64,000 bases of DNA, from the NCBI GenBank assembly GCA_029931535.1, contig JAQPZY010001596.1, positions 1,614,001-1,678,000 of the forward strand, read 5' to 3'. Of the stretch, positions 1-10,990 are shown one piece after another. Positions within the stretch are counted from its first letter, which is position 1, and each line of letters starts with the position of its first letter. The notes under the pieces are model-generated. The model was not told the DNA's origin. It did no database searches and worked only from the letters and a program-made list of their open reading frames with translations. This DNA is from Margaritifera margaritifera (lineage: Eukaryota > Mollusca > Bivalvia > Unionida > Margaritiferidae). The position numbers and the translations under genes are program-made.

Positions 1-49
1 TTAAATCCGATTCCCCAAGTTTCTCATAGGTATATGGAAAAATTCAAAA

Positions 50-500
50 GCTGTGCTCTACCCATTTACTTTCCTTATGGCTGCCCATGGGTTTAAAAGT
101 TGACCACCCATTGGCTGCACATGGGAAATTGCCATGCAAATGAGGTTGCTTTACATGCTAATGAATGGGCAGGTGCTACCTATAGAGGGTTACTAAAAGG
201 AGGATGCCCATGGGTTTTTAAGTTGGCTACCCAATGATTGCCCAAGGGAAATTTGCCATGCAAATAAGGTTGACCATTATATGCTAATACATGGGCAGGA
301 GCTACATTTAGTGGGTTACTCAAAGGAGGATGCCCATGGGGTTTAAAGTTTGCTGCCCACAGGAATTTTGCCCTGAAAATGAGGTTGTCATTCTATGCCA
401 ATGAATGGGCTGGAGCCACCCACTATGGGCTACTGAAATCATGCTGCCCACATGTGCTGTTTCTTGCCCAGGCTTACCCCCAGTGTGCTGCACACAGTTG
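50..500. repeat. Diverged tandem repeat, unit about 124 bp
   Basis: About four degenerate units. The phrase GCCCATGGG followed by TTTAAAAG or a variant recurs at about 83, 206 and 332, giving spacings of 123 and 126 bp. A fourth, more diverged unit starts near 441. Units also share CCATGCAAAT (an octamer-like ATGCAAAT in two units) and AATGGGC. The 63-codon ORF over 379-570 runs through the last units and shows no protein family features, so it is not called a gene. Confidence 0.7.
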
Positions 501-999
501 TCTATTGAACTACCCAGTATGGGTTACTCAAGGAGCTAAGCATAATGTGCTTAAGAAATTGTCAAAGTGAATAGAGGTCCTTGCACAATGCCTGCTACTG
601 ATTTGTAACCAAAGCTAACAAAAGGGCCAGGATGGGAATGTAACTCCGGGTGTTTCAGAAATCATCTACTAATCTGATTATCTAGATGACTTGATTTTAC
701 ACACAAACTCATTGTCTCACATTAAGTACAGATAACTGGCATTTTACTCTAGTTATATTCCTAGAGTTTGGCTCAGTAGATAAAATGTTGATGCATTGTT
801 TATATGATTAAGAAAAAAGATCACTCTCAACCCAGTGTAGCTATATATATAGAATGAACTTTTCCACTCTTGTGTAAAATTTTCCCCCACTGAAACATCA
901 AGTCTCTTCTGTTTCGTGTCCAAAAGAAATCACTTTCAAAATGGAGGACTCAAAATAATAATATGCCCCAAAAGTTTTAACCAATCAGACAGCAATGCC
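501..999. other. No recognised feature
   Basis: AT-rich sequence with no convincing ORF, splice-bounded exon or repeat unit. Confidence 0.5.
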
Positions 1000-1965
1000 T
1001 ATTCCCTACCCACAACTTTAGAAACAAAATCAGAGCTGCCCATTCTCTGCCAACAGCTGTAGAAACTAAGATCTGCCCATTCTCTGCCAACAGCTGTAGA
1101 AACTAAGATCTGCCCATTCTCTGCCAACAGCTGTAGAAACAAAATCAGAGCTACCCATTCTATGCCCACAGTTTTAGAAGCTAAGATCATCTCATTCTCA
1201 GCCCACAGCTTTAAAAACTAAGATATGCTCATAGCTTTAGAAACTAAATCAGAGCTGCCCATTTTCTGCCAACATCTTTAGAAACTAAGTCAAATCTGCC
1301 CCATTCTCTCCTCACACAACAGCTTTTGAAACTAGTCAAATCTGCCGCATTCTCTCCTCACACAACAGCTTTTGAAACTAGTCAAATCTGCCCCATTCTC
1401 TCCTCACACAACAGCTTTTGAAACTAGTCAGATCTGCCCATTCTCTGCCCACAGCTTTAGAAACTAAATCAGATCTACCCATTCTCTGCCCACAGCTTTA
1501 GAAACTAAGTCAGATCTGCCCATTCTCTGCCCACAGCTTCAGAAACTAAATCATATATGCCCATTCTCTGCCCACAGCTTTAAAAACTAAAACAGATCTG
1601 CAAATTCTCTGCCCACAGCTTTTGAAACTAAATCAGATCAGCCCATTCTCTGCTCACAACTTTAGAAACTAAATCAGATCTGCCCATTCTCTGCCCACAG
1701 TTTTAGAAACTCAATCAGATCTGCCCATTCTCTGCCCACAGCTTTAGAAACTAAATCAGATCTGTTCATTCTCTGAACACTGCTTTAGAAACTAAATCAG
1801 ATCTGCCCATTCTCTGCCCACAACTTTAGAAACTATATAAGATCTATTCATTCTCTGCACACTGCTTTAGAAGCTAATTGTTACCTATTACTTACTCACA
1901 CCTTTAGAAACTAGGTCAGAGCTGCCTACTTTCTACCATTTCCTACCACAGTTTTAGAAACTAAT
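1000..1965. repeat. 41-bp minisatellite
   Basis: More than 20 imperfect units of about 41 bp. The core runs TGCCCATTCTCTGCCCACAG, then CTTTAGAAACTAAATCAGATC. Central units are the most uniform; both ends decay. A stranded, diverged piece of the same unit lies at 2840-2925 (GAAACTAAATGAGATCTGC, then CACAACTTTAGAAAC), so the array was once longer or was interrupted. ORFs here come from the repeat lacking stops in one frame. Confidence 0.9.
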
Positions 1966-2570
1966 TACTACCCCATGGTTCACACAGATACTTCATCATG
2001 AAATTCAAGCACTTTTTAACGACCTCAAGGACAAAATGTTATTTTAAAGCACAATAAGTAAAGTGGCATACAAACTTATGAAGAATACTGATTATGGTCT
2101 GTAAAGCCCACACAATTTCTGAAGTAAATATTTCAGTCTTAAACAACACCTCAGAAATAATTTTTTTTAAATATGGCCTAGGTGAAGACACTACCTCAAG
2201 TGGCATTTGGGGCATAGGGTAGAGGTGCAGTCATCTCATCTACATCAGTTTGGGAGTTATAGCCTTAATAGCCCAATTTTCTAAGTTCTACTTGAGTTTT
2301 TCATGTTAAGGTAAAACATAGTCTAAATTCAATCCTATTGTCAATATTTCATTCTTTTCATGCTTTTCACTCTTGTCATAAGACTTCAAAACACTTTTAC
2401 TTATTGATCTAGGCATGGTAACTTTAGCTCTAGAAATTCCTAGCTATATTGATGGTGGGGACTTCAGATCTAAGGTCAAATGCATAGATATTTTAAGCCG
2501 AGTCAACAGATCCTAGTGATTTTGCACTTGGTGCCAGTTCTAAGTATTTTTTCATCAGTTTTTACTAAAA
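1966..2570. other. No clear feature
   Basis: Unstructured AT-rich DNA. A phrase near 1999 (AAATTCAAGCACTTTTTAA) resembles the motif in the 2686-2835 repeat. Confidence 0.4.
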
Positions 2571-2606
2571 ACAAGAGTCCCTTGAAGGGACTGATGCTCT
2601 ACTGGC
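2571..2606 (+). other. AACAAGAG-plus-hairpin end, like other array elements
   Basis: AACAAGAG is followed by a short palindrome, GTCCCTTGAAGGGAC. The same arrangement (AACAAGAG followed by a short palindrome) starts the element at 36627, and AACAAGAG alone starts the one at 24706. It is therefore likely the left terminus of a Helitron-like or pearl-like element whose body is not recognisable here. Confidence 0.4.
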
Positions 2607-2685
2607 CAAAAAGAATTTCAAGGAATTGAAGATAGGACCATTTCTACTTTTTAACTGCCGAGTGTTAAATCATCTTGGACATTCT

Positions 2686-2835
2686 TCAGCACTTTTCCAT
2701 GTACTTTTTTGGAACCAACCTCAAATTCAAGCACTTTTCAAGGACTACCGAGCATTTTTAAGCACTTTTCTATGTACTTTTTTGGAACCAATCTCAAATT
2801 CAAGCACTTTTCAAGGTAACAACCAAAACTCAACC
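2686..2835. repeat. 73-bp direct duplication
   Basis: Two units start at 2689 and 2762. Each holds GCACTTTTC, ATGTACTTTTTTGGAACCAA and CTCAAATTCAAGCACTTTTC. The 125-codon ORF over 2626-3003 is mostly this duplication plus the 41-bp remnant and is not considered coding. Confidence 0.7.
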
Positions 2836-3003
2836 ACTTTTAAGATTCCCTACTCACACTTCTTGAAACTAAATGAGATCTGCTCATTTTCTTCCCACAA
2901 CTTTAGAAACTCTGTTGCCCACATGCTGAATAGAAACAGACCAGTTTCACTGCAAGATCAACAAAGCTACCATACAAGATACAATAGATACAAGATACAA
3001 TAA

Positions 3004-5440
3004 TTTGTATTTAATGTCGGTGGTCTGGGTAAATTACATAAAACAATTAGCTCTGTACGAGGTATTTTACCGACATGACATAACAAAAGTATATCATAAT
3101 TCAACAGACAGGTACAGAGATAGTACATATTTGCAGTGAAACAATATAAATATAACCATTATACAATGCCATTGGTAACAGCAGATTAAAAGACGATACA
3201 ACAGTAAATAATTATACAATGTTTTTTGTTGTTTTGTTTCAAACACACACAACACACCACAGAAAGGAGTACACTTGATAACTCAAGCAGGGAACATGAC
3301 AATTCTATTGCTAAAATCATACACAATGCCAAAAACAACAGCAGACTACAAGGCATGACAACAGTAGATAGCAAGCAACTAAAGGCATACATTGGATAAG
3401 ATCTATGACATCAGGAGAACGAGGGTGCAAAAAGTTAAAATTGAAGCCTTAAAAAAAAAAACAACTCAAAATTTAAAAAAAGATAGGAAATATACATAAA
3501 TCTAATAAGGCAAGTAATTAAAATAGACATTAGGGTAATTAAAATAGGCATTAGGGTACAGGATTTAAGTCAGATTATCTCAGCGAAGTTGGTAACCGTA
3601 AAGTTTAAATGCCGCTGACCACTAAATAGCGAGACACACAGCACATTTACAGTGCAGCCCAGACCATGTCTGAATGTTACCGGACAGAAAGTGTCCACTT
3701 CTCCTGTCCACACAAAACTTGCGTTACCCAAGAACAACTGCTCATGTGGTACCCATGTGCAAGCCAGTTTACTTTTCTTGTGGGAATAATTTGAAGCTCA
3801 GTTATAATTTTTTTAATTATTTATCTTGTACGAAACCCACAAAAGTTATAATATTCATATTGTGTGGGCACTACAGCCAACATGGCATGTAAATGTGTGC
3901 AATACTGCCAACTGTAAATAAATGTTAGGAACAAACCTTCTTATCTGTGGCATTATAGTGGAGCAATCAATTACATTACCAAGCCAATTTTAATCAGTGG
4001 GTTCATTTCATCCAAAAAAGACTCAAAAGTAATTTTATGTAATATGCAATATAAGCAAAATGCAATATTTCAGTCTTAAATCCATCAAGTACAACTTCAA
4101 CATGAAAAGTTTATTCACTCTTGTTTTACCGTCGTATTTATCTTCCTAAAAACTGACCACATTTTTTACCTTAACCATTTCTGCATATTTTCCTCAGCAC
4201 AATAGCCAAAACGGTGCTGATGTGCCATCAAACCCATAAGTGCGTAATTTTTCAAACAGATAAATTTCATTTCAAGCCAGTAATTTCACGTAGAAAAACT
4301 TAATCTGTTTCATGTCAAAATATTAGGAAAATTAATTTGTTTCTTGTATTGTAAACAAGACAGAATAGAAAAGAACAATATGAGAAATCATGCAATGGAA
4401 AGGACAATCTCAATGTTTTTTCATCTCAATGAAAATACATGAACAATGACTAGCTTTATTTCACTGATAAAAACTATTAATTATACACAGGCAAATATGA
4501 ATTTGTGATTTTGGTCTCATGTAAACAGTGTGGTGCACATATGTTCTATTGCTTCAGGCTAATTTGATTTCATTGGTTAACTTATGATTATAGGTTGTTA
4601 GCTTTCTCTCAATAATTACTCAGGGCTTGAAAATTCCACTCATCTGCTTGTATTTATGAGTGGTGGCAGAGGAACGACAAGTTATTTCTTCTAGATACTC
4701 GTCCGATCTGACAAGTGGCATTTTAAGCAGATTGTAAATTATGTACAGTGTATAATGATAAAACTATTGATGCAGGACAAGTAAAAGACCCAAGTCACTT
4801 GGCCTGCAGGACATGTAGTTAACTGAATATTTATTTAGACCCTGTTACTGATGATAATTTGTGAATGTAGTTTACCAACTTCATGCTTTTCATGATTTTG
4901 TCATACCAGGTAAGATTCCGTACAAAGTTACTGGTAATAAAATCGAATTGCGTAACAAGGAATTCAAATCTACATGAGAAGAAACACTAAATGTTTTTGC
5001 ATACTTATCGTGTCCTTCTAAAATCAAATAAAGCTACAGACAGAGGATTGCAATAATATTTAAAAGAGATTAGACTGTTTAAGAAGTCTGTTCTAAATAC
5101 TGGGTACATTGGCACATCTCAAATGAGTTTCTCATTCAGTATGAAAGGCATTCTGTTCTTGCAAATAGGAGTGTGAAACCATGCTTGTAGTGCGGTTACA
5201 TTGTTCAATTTAATTTCTTATCTTTAAAGTCAGAAAATATATTTGTTTATAATGATATAGTTTTTACATTTTTTAATAAGTATCAATAGCTTTGGGTCAA
5301 AGGTTAATTAATATTTTAGTTATCATTGTACATCAGAGAATGCATTTTGCTGTTATTTATTTGCATTTGTCAGCATCTGAGGTTTTCCATGCAGATGGAC
5401 AGGACTCTGCAGAAACCAGCATCTATGCCAGCAAGGGATT
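3004..5440. other. No recognised gene or mobile element
   Basis: AT-rich, largely unique-looking. A 22-bp direct duplication (TAATTAAAATAGRCATTAGGG) lies at about 3517-3557. Short ORFs of at most 73 codons lack protein family features or good splice boundaries. Confidence 0.4.
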
Positions 5441-6480
5441 TAGAGGGATAATAGGGAAGGAGGGGGAGGATGCCGATCCAATCCCCTTCCCTAATCTGGC
5501 ATCTGTAAGCTGATTCCCAGTCTCCCGTGGGATGAAATGGCAGTCTGGAGAGAGGAGAGGACTCGTCCCAAACCCTATCCTTGTACCATAGGGGCTCCAA
5601 CAATCAGTTCCCAATCACCAGGCAAAGACTGGTCAGGTGACTCAGATCTGTAGGAAGATCCTTCCCCAGATCTGACATACAACGGGACCCAGGGACTGAA
5701 AGGGTGCTGCTCCCTCCTTATGAGGGGGAATGACTCACTTTTAGCCGGCACTGAGCTGTGAGTAGAGAGTGCTGCTACCCCCCTCACTGAATGGAGAGGT
5801 TGCTGCTCCTCCCTAATGGGAGGGTGCAACTCCCTCTCCACCTATTTATAACCTCCTTTGGAAGGGGACCCACTAACCGTAAAAATGCCTCTGAAGACAC
5901 TTGGGTAATCCTTCTCTGAGACCTGAGGGACTCAGAGAACAAGAACCCCAAAAATTCAGAAGAAGACGAAGAAGGAATATTCCTCCTTGCTTTATAGGTA
6001 CATCTATGCTTGATGAGATCCCAGACCTCGTCCAACCATAGACTGCAGAAGGGTCAACCATCTGTCCTCTCGCAGCCTGTACAAGATAAGCAAGTGGGGT
6101 GTGTGGTAAAGGGGGATTTCCTGTGACCACACCTACCCACACCCTGCTTAGACATTGTTCCTGTAAAAGAAAACTGAAAAGAAGATTTTTATACAAAAAA
6201 CTTCTATAGTAACCCACAAAGTAATGGCAAATCTTCATCGACATAAACAATGCAGACATTACAGCTATGTGACTGAGAAAAGATTGAAGGGCAGTATGCA
6301 TCTGCAGAATGTGTGGGGTGTCCCAGGGGTGATCCAGTGTTCTGGAATCTTCTGGTTCACCCTAATGGGAGGATGAATTCTCGTCTTACAGTTGGGGTAT
6401 TTTCCACCCAGAAAAGTACCAGCTATGCAGCAGTAGCAACAAGTACGGTATAACTGATATTAAAATAACTGGATAAAACC
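5441..6480 (+). repeat. Unclassified interspersed element, copy A
   Basis: About 1 kb, clearly richer in G+C than its surroundings, sharing long blocks in the same order with 49178-50020 plus 50815-50990. Shared phrases include ATCCAATCCCCT, CTGGCATCTGTA, TGGGATGAAA/CGGGATGAAA, GACTCAGATCTGTAGGA, AGCCTGTACAAGATA and CCACACCTACCCACACC. A shared 3' block has GATGAATTCTC and CTGATATTAAA. Several overlapping ORFs on both strands are open only because of base composition. No transposase, terminal repeat or target duplication is visible, so the class is unknown. Confidence 0.75.
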
Positions 6481-7230
6481 AGGTAGTGGGCCAGATGCAT
6501 CCTGTAGGTTACACATTTATGTTGTGGCAGCCTATTTGGGGGCCATATTAGGTACATTTATAAAAAATATATTTCAATTTGCATTATTTAGTACTATGAT
6601 GTTAGAATCTGTATCTGCTAAAATATATCATCAGATAACATCAATGGTTTAGTTTCTCCCATTATAATGTCAATATTATTTTGCCAACATAATACATTTT
6701 ATGGCTGAATAAATATATTGTTTCCTTTTGCACTACAAAGTAATTGTCTCTGCAAGACATAATTCAGAAAATTATCACATTTCTGTAATTATTCCCCTGT
6801 AGATAAATTGGAAAATAATTTCAATTAAAAAATAAAGTTAAATACTGAAGAACTAATAAAAAGTTTTCTTGCATGTCTTATGTGTATCGTATCACAGACT
6901 CATTTAAAAACTTAATAATTAGAGTCATTCTTGCTATTAAATGAAAATACCATCTTTAACATAATATATACACATCCCTTCATTACAGGTGCACACCATG
7001 CTTTTTGTCAAAACATAAAAATATCGACTTCTATGCACATGTTTCCCAATCTCAACCACACTTAGTGGAAATAAAGCAGCTGTTAAAAAGTCTACCTGTA
7101 GAACATTATGACTTTCTTGGAACTTACCATCATGCATGACTAGTGTTTTCTTACCCAATTAGAAACGAAATCACATACATGTGATTCTACCAACAGCAGG
7201 ACAAAAATACCATTTTAAATCCAGGGTTCT
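6481..7230. other. No recognised feature
   Basis: AT-rich DNA between the interspersed element and the MULE-like element. Confidence 0.4.
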
Positions 7231-7407
7231 AGGACAAAAAGGTAGCGGACAAAATAGTACGGACAAAATAGTATGGACAAAATGGTACGTGGACATAATG
7301 GTATTGGACAAATTGGTATGGATAAAATGGTGCGGACAAAATGTTACGGACAAAATGGTATGGGACACAATGGTACGAGGATTAAATGGTATGGACAAAA
7401 TGGTACG
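7231..7407 (+). repeat. Left inverted arm of the MULE-like element
   Basis: Tandem GGACAAAATGGTAYG-type phrases. Translated, it gives the same repetitive peptide as the opposite strand of 8497-8691, which makes the inverted relation easy to see. It is not a gene. Confidence 0.85.
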
Positions 7408-7608
7408 AATACAATTTTTATTAATACGAAATGTAAAAAAACAGACAAGTTTTTACTAAATAACATTAATATGCTGCTATTGTGAACTGACCATGGATGA
7501 TTTATAATAATTACTTATACAAACAATTGTTTTAAATTTTAAAATAAAAAAGCAATTCAAGAAAAATAAAGCGCAAACTATAAAGCTACATGACAAAAGA
7601 CAAGTACA

Positions 7609-7703
7609 ATACCTCTGACTACTATAAAATATTTTAGAAATAGAAAAAATAAACTATACCTCTGACTACTATAAAATATTTTAGAAATAGAAAAAATAAA
7701 CTA
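7609..7703. repeat. 47-bp direct duplication
   Basis: Near-perfect tandem copies begin at 7611 and 7658 (ACCTCTGACTACTATAAAAT, then ATTTTAGAAATAG). It lies inside the MULE-like element. Confidence 0.9.
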
Positions 7704-7778
7704 ACAAATGTCACACATCCAAGGCATACTCAAAAAAAATTTATCATATGAGGTCAAATTTTTTTTACCTAGTCGCAG

Positions 7779-8010
7779 TCAGATAACATTTATATTGAGC
7801 ACTCTAGCAATATCTCCCAAATATGTAACCGGATCTCGGTTATTGTAATCAACCAGTATGGTGTGAAGTGCTTCATTGATGCAAACATGTTTTCTTCTTC
7901 TTTCCGGTTGTTGCTCCCAGTTCCAGTTTACGACGATGAAGTCGAGTGCTATGCTGCTCCTGTTGTAGTTTTCATGCCAATTTTGTGACGATACTTTGAT
8001 CGATAAAATG
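7779..8010 (-). pseudogene. MULE (FLYWCH-type) transposase C-terminal remnant
   Basis: The minus strand is open for about 70 codons and ends at a TGA at 7781-7779. Landmarks in order are QNWHENYNR, then WNWEQQPERRRK, then INEALHTILVDYNNRD, then YLGDIARVLNI. This matches the end of eukaryotic Mutator-like transposases: a WH..YNR motif, an EQ followed by a basic run, then L...I...YNNR...YL..IA..L. The catalytic DDE core and any zinc finger are absent. It lies between the inverted arms and reads leftward, so it is probably the remnant of the element's own gene. Confidence comes from motif order; no alignment was run. Confidence 0.7.
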
Positions 8011-8226
8011 AATCACACTTGTACACTTGTCCATTTTATATATGGAGTAAAAATCCGACTTCAAAGAAACGTTGCCACTGATCACAAACTTTAAAAAAGG
8101 TCGCGTCAACATTCTCAAAGAAACGGTGCCGCTGATCACAAACTTTAATAAAGATGGCTTCAATATTCTCATTCAATGATATCAGTTGGTTCTTCAACAC
8201 ACATCTCTTTGATGTATGTACTTAAC

Positions 8227-8475
8227 CTTTAATTGGGTTATTCCACTTAATTTACTTTACCTATGCAAATTAGCCTAATGGGCTCTCCCGCAGCAGTGTT
8301 CAAAAGGATTTGACTCGACACATCACCCTAGCTATTGTGTGCCAATTAAGTAAATCTCTGAAAGGTGGCTGTTTATCTCTGACCGCCTTACCTTTTAATT
8401 GCCTCTAAAACAGGTGTATAAACCTGCCCTGAGGATAGTTTTACATGAGCTCTGAGCAGTACTGTTTACTGTTTA
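8227..8475 (+). repeat. Interspersed repeat B, copy 1
   Basis: Matches 41866-42155 in the same orientation: AATTGGGTTRTTCCACTT, TTAGCCTAATGGGCTCTCCC, and further downstream GGTGGYTGTTTA and CCTTTACCTTTT-like blocks. Here it abuts the right arm of the MULE-like element, so it may be the element's own internal sequence, with the 42 kb copy being a fragment lacking arms. Confidence 0.65.
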
Positions 8476-8496
8476 TATATACCACAGATTACAGAT

Positions 8497-8691
8497 GTCC
8501 CATACCATTTTGTCCTATACCATTTTGTCCGCACCATTATGTCCATACCATTTAATCCTAGTACCATTTTGTCCCATACCATTTTGTCCATACCATTTTG
8601 TCCGCACCATTTTATCCATACCAATTTGTCCACGTACCACTTTGTCCATACCATTTTGTCTGTACTATTTTGTCCGCTACCATTTTGTCCC
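8497..8691 (-). repeat. Right inverted arm of the MULE-like element
   Basis: Reverse complement of the left arm, seen as repeated TACCATTTTGTCC phrases. It contains the same sequence of unit variants, including a WIKWCGQN-type peptide shadow, as the left arm. Confidence 0.85.
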
Positions 8692-9243
8692 GCCACCAAA
8701 TCCACCTACCACACACACTGTTTTAGAGTTGAAATCTACAGCTTTTGAAAGTTAGAAGATATTTTTTTTTAATTTGAAAAAAGACCAAAAAGAAGTATTT
8801 TTACGTGTTCTATCCACACAATACAGAAACCAGCTGGAACCAGCCTACTGGGGACAGGAACTGTTATAGCAGAGCAACAACCGGTGCAGTGATGCGTGGC
8901 TGAGTAATCGGATTAAGGCTAACATGCGTACACAACAAGCTGTTAATTGATTAATTTATTGTTGTAATCTGGAGAGTTTAAGGCCAAATGTGGTATTTTT
9001 TTTAAGTGCTAAAGGGATCAAAGGTGGTCCATGATGGCTTTGGAGTCTTTGATTAAAAATCAGCTGACCTTTGGCAGAAGTGAAATAAAAAGGAAAGACC
9101 GACCAAAAAATTATTTCGGCAGAAACACTTGAGTAAGTATTTTGATTTTTCGTCTTGTTTTATTGTTATTGCATTGTTCAAGATGGTTTTAGAGGAATAT
9201 TTAAGGACAGCTCTTATATTTCTTTTGTTCAATTCATGTCAAA
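8692..9243. other. No recognised feature
   Basis: AT-rich sequence upstream of the hAT pseudogene. It could hold the 5' end of that element, but no terminal inverted repeat was identified. Confidence 0.4.
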
Positions 9244-9764
9244 ATGCCTAAAAATGTACTTTCTCCCAATGCTAAAAAAAACCACAGGTTAGGAAATATT
9301 ATGACGAGTTCAACAATGCTTGGAAATCAGAGTTTAACCCAGTGCAGGTGAGTAGCAAAGGTCCCAAGTTTGCATTGTGTGTTTCATGCAAAAATGGATT
9401 TTAAAATTGTATATGGAGGAAGAAATGACATCACCAAGCAGGCATCTGTAGAGACATTGGCATAGAAGCAATTATTCTTCTGTAGCAAATACACCCACTT
9501 TGATGGCCTTTTTGGAGACTGGATCAAAAATGGATCAAGTGGCACTTGCAGAGACTTTGTTTGCAGATTCTGTGGCAGAGTGCAATTTACCATTCTTCAT
9601 TGCAAATCATTTTGCTAAAGTGGTTCAAGTTATGCTTCCAGACTCTGGAGATACAAAGTGATTCAAGGGGAAATCTAGACCAGAAAACTATTGACAGCCT
9701 GTTAAGTGTAAAACTTAATATCACCATGAATGTCATCAGTGGTCACCAGTCTGTGATTTTGTGA
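9244..9764 (+). pseudogene. Internally deleted hAT transposase (BED finger joined to C-terminus)
   Basis: Starts at ATG 9244 (MPKNV, parallel to MSKHV in the 60.3 kb copy). The BED-type zinc finger region follows, with frameshifts: KYYDEFNNAWKSEFNPVQ, then FALCVSCK (the CxxC pair), then YGGRNDITKQA. After a stop comes AETLFADSVAECNLPFFIAN and VMLPDS. The sequence then jumps straight to the C-terminal tail, IQSDSRGNLDQKTIDSLL. In the 61.5 kb relative that tail follows the hAT dimerisation motif, so the whole DDE catalytic core is missing. At least two frameshifts and one stop make it non-functional. Confidence 0.8.
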
Positions 9765-9789
9765 AAGGAACTAAAAATGCTTATGGATT

Positions 9790-10990
9790 TTTTTTAAAAA
9801 TAAATCTTAGCAATCTATAAATCTCTTCCTTTTTCATTCAATTGACAATACACTACTCGTATTAGTTATTATTGTAACATTTACCATCAGAATCCAATTG
9901 ATGTTCAAAATTTGCTGTTTTATTATAGTACAAAGAGAATACATATTCAAAATTTGTAAATCTACTGGTTTAATGTCCGGTTCTGTCACTTGTATGAAAT
10001 CAGGCTCAAGAAAATGAGTTCTACATATGCTTTACTTAAATAATCATATTGGAAGAGAGAATGCACCCACAAAGTGGCATGCTCTCAAGATAGCCACTGG
10101 AAGTTTCTGGTGCCGATGAGATACACACATTACATAACCAGAATTCATTTTGAGCTGTGCCATTGCAACACTGACCCTCATTTTTCATCTTTGCGACAAG
10201 AAAGTTGTCTCTATGGCACGCACTCACAGGGCGCTTAAATAAACTCAAGAAACTCGACTTAAAAAATCGTTACAGTTAATTTTAGACTGACTGAATGGAG
10301 CACTTACCAAGCCGGCTTACTCAATATAGCGCACTCATTACCAAAGAAGCACAAGACAAACAATTTCACTGGCTGACAGAAATGTCTTACTGATCCTGAT
10401 TAACCTGGGCACCAACTGAGAACACCTGGCCGATGACCATGGATAGAAAATGCAAAGAAAAGAAGATGAAATCTTCTGCAAAAACACTGCTTCTGCAAAA
10501 ACACTGCTTCATATATGTCCAACGCAGCATACAAGGATGAAAAAATGCAGACTCTAAAGCATGTAATATAAATTCTACAGGGTAATCAATATATTCAAGC
10601 ATGATGAATTTAAATCCCGATATAGAAGGCTTGCGGCAGGCAAAGCATTAAACAAGTTTTAATTTTCTTTAATAAACAAGAAACAAGTAAGGATATTTGC
10701 AACCCGGGTTTTTCAGAATGATCCCACTCTTTTTACCTGTAGGGGCCCCTGGGTCTCACTTTTCCATTCCTGGAATGAATACTGCATAACACATGATATG
10801 GACCTTACAGTATATGACACTGACATATTAGCAATATTTAACCTGGCTGATCAAATTTACTATGGTTTTATATATTATTTTACAAGGCACAGTGCAAATA
10901 ATATGTACAATATGGTAGATGTGTCTCGGATCATTCTAGGATTACTTTTATCAGAACAAAAACAAAACTACAAATGTACCCATACAACAT
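9790..10990. other. No recognised feature
   Basis: Short ORFs on both strands (up to 71 codons) show no family features. A 20-bp direct duplication (CTTCTGCAAAAACACTG) occurs near 10470-10510. Confidence 0.4.

Larger units (their letters stand above)
7231..8691. mobile_element. MULE-like element with tandem-repeat inverted ends
   Basis: Two long inverted arms, 7231-7407 and 8497-8691, are each about 12 copies of a 14-16 bp phrase, GGACAAAATGGTAYG. The arms read as reverse complements in the same variant order (the sequence runs GGTAGCGGACAAAATAGTAC from both outer ends). Between them lies a decayed Mutator-like transposase C-terminus. Long inverted ends with a MULE transposase are typical of that superfamily. 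A matching 9-bp target duplication is not obvious at my chosen edges, so the exact ends are uncertain. No intact transposase remains. Confidence 0.75.

Noticed and set aside
1000..1965. Regular repeats reminiscent of a CRISPR array
   Set aside because: Units are directly tandem without unique spacers, and this is eukaryotic DNA; it is a minisatellite.
4860..4915. Micro-exon between a TGTAG and CCAG|GTAAGA
   Set aside because: The acceptor lacks a pyrimidine tract, the exon would be only about 39 bp, and no partner exon is visible.
5292..6301. Cluster of overlapping ORFs up to 142 codons
   Set aside because: They lie in an interspersed repeat with a diverged second copy at 49-50 kb. The reading frames are not conserved between copies and lie on both strands.
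7181..7485. Apparent lysine/tryptophan-rich repetitive proteins on both arms of the MULE-like element
   Set aside because: They translate a 15-bp tandem phrase and are mirrored on the opposite strand at 8466-8705, so this is inverted-repeat DNA rather than a gene.
10387..10602. 71-codon minus ORF with some hydrophobic stretches
   Set aside because: No homology pattern recognised, no splice context, and it contains a local duplication.
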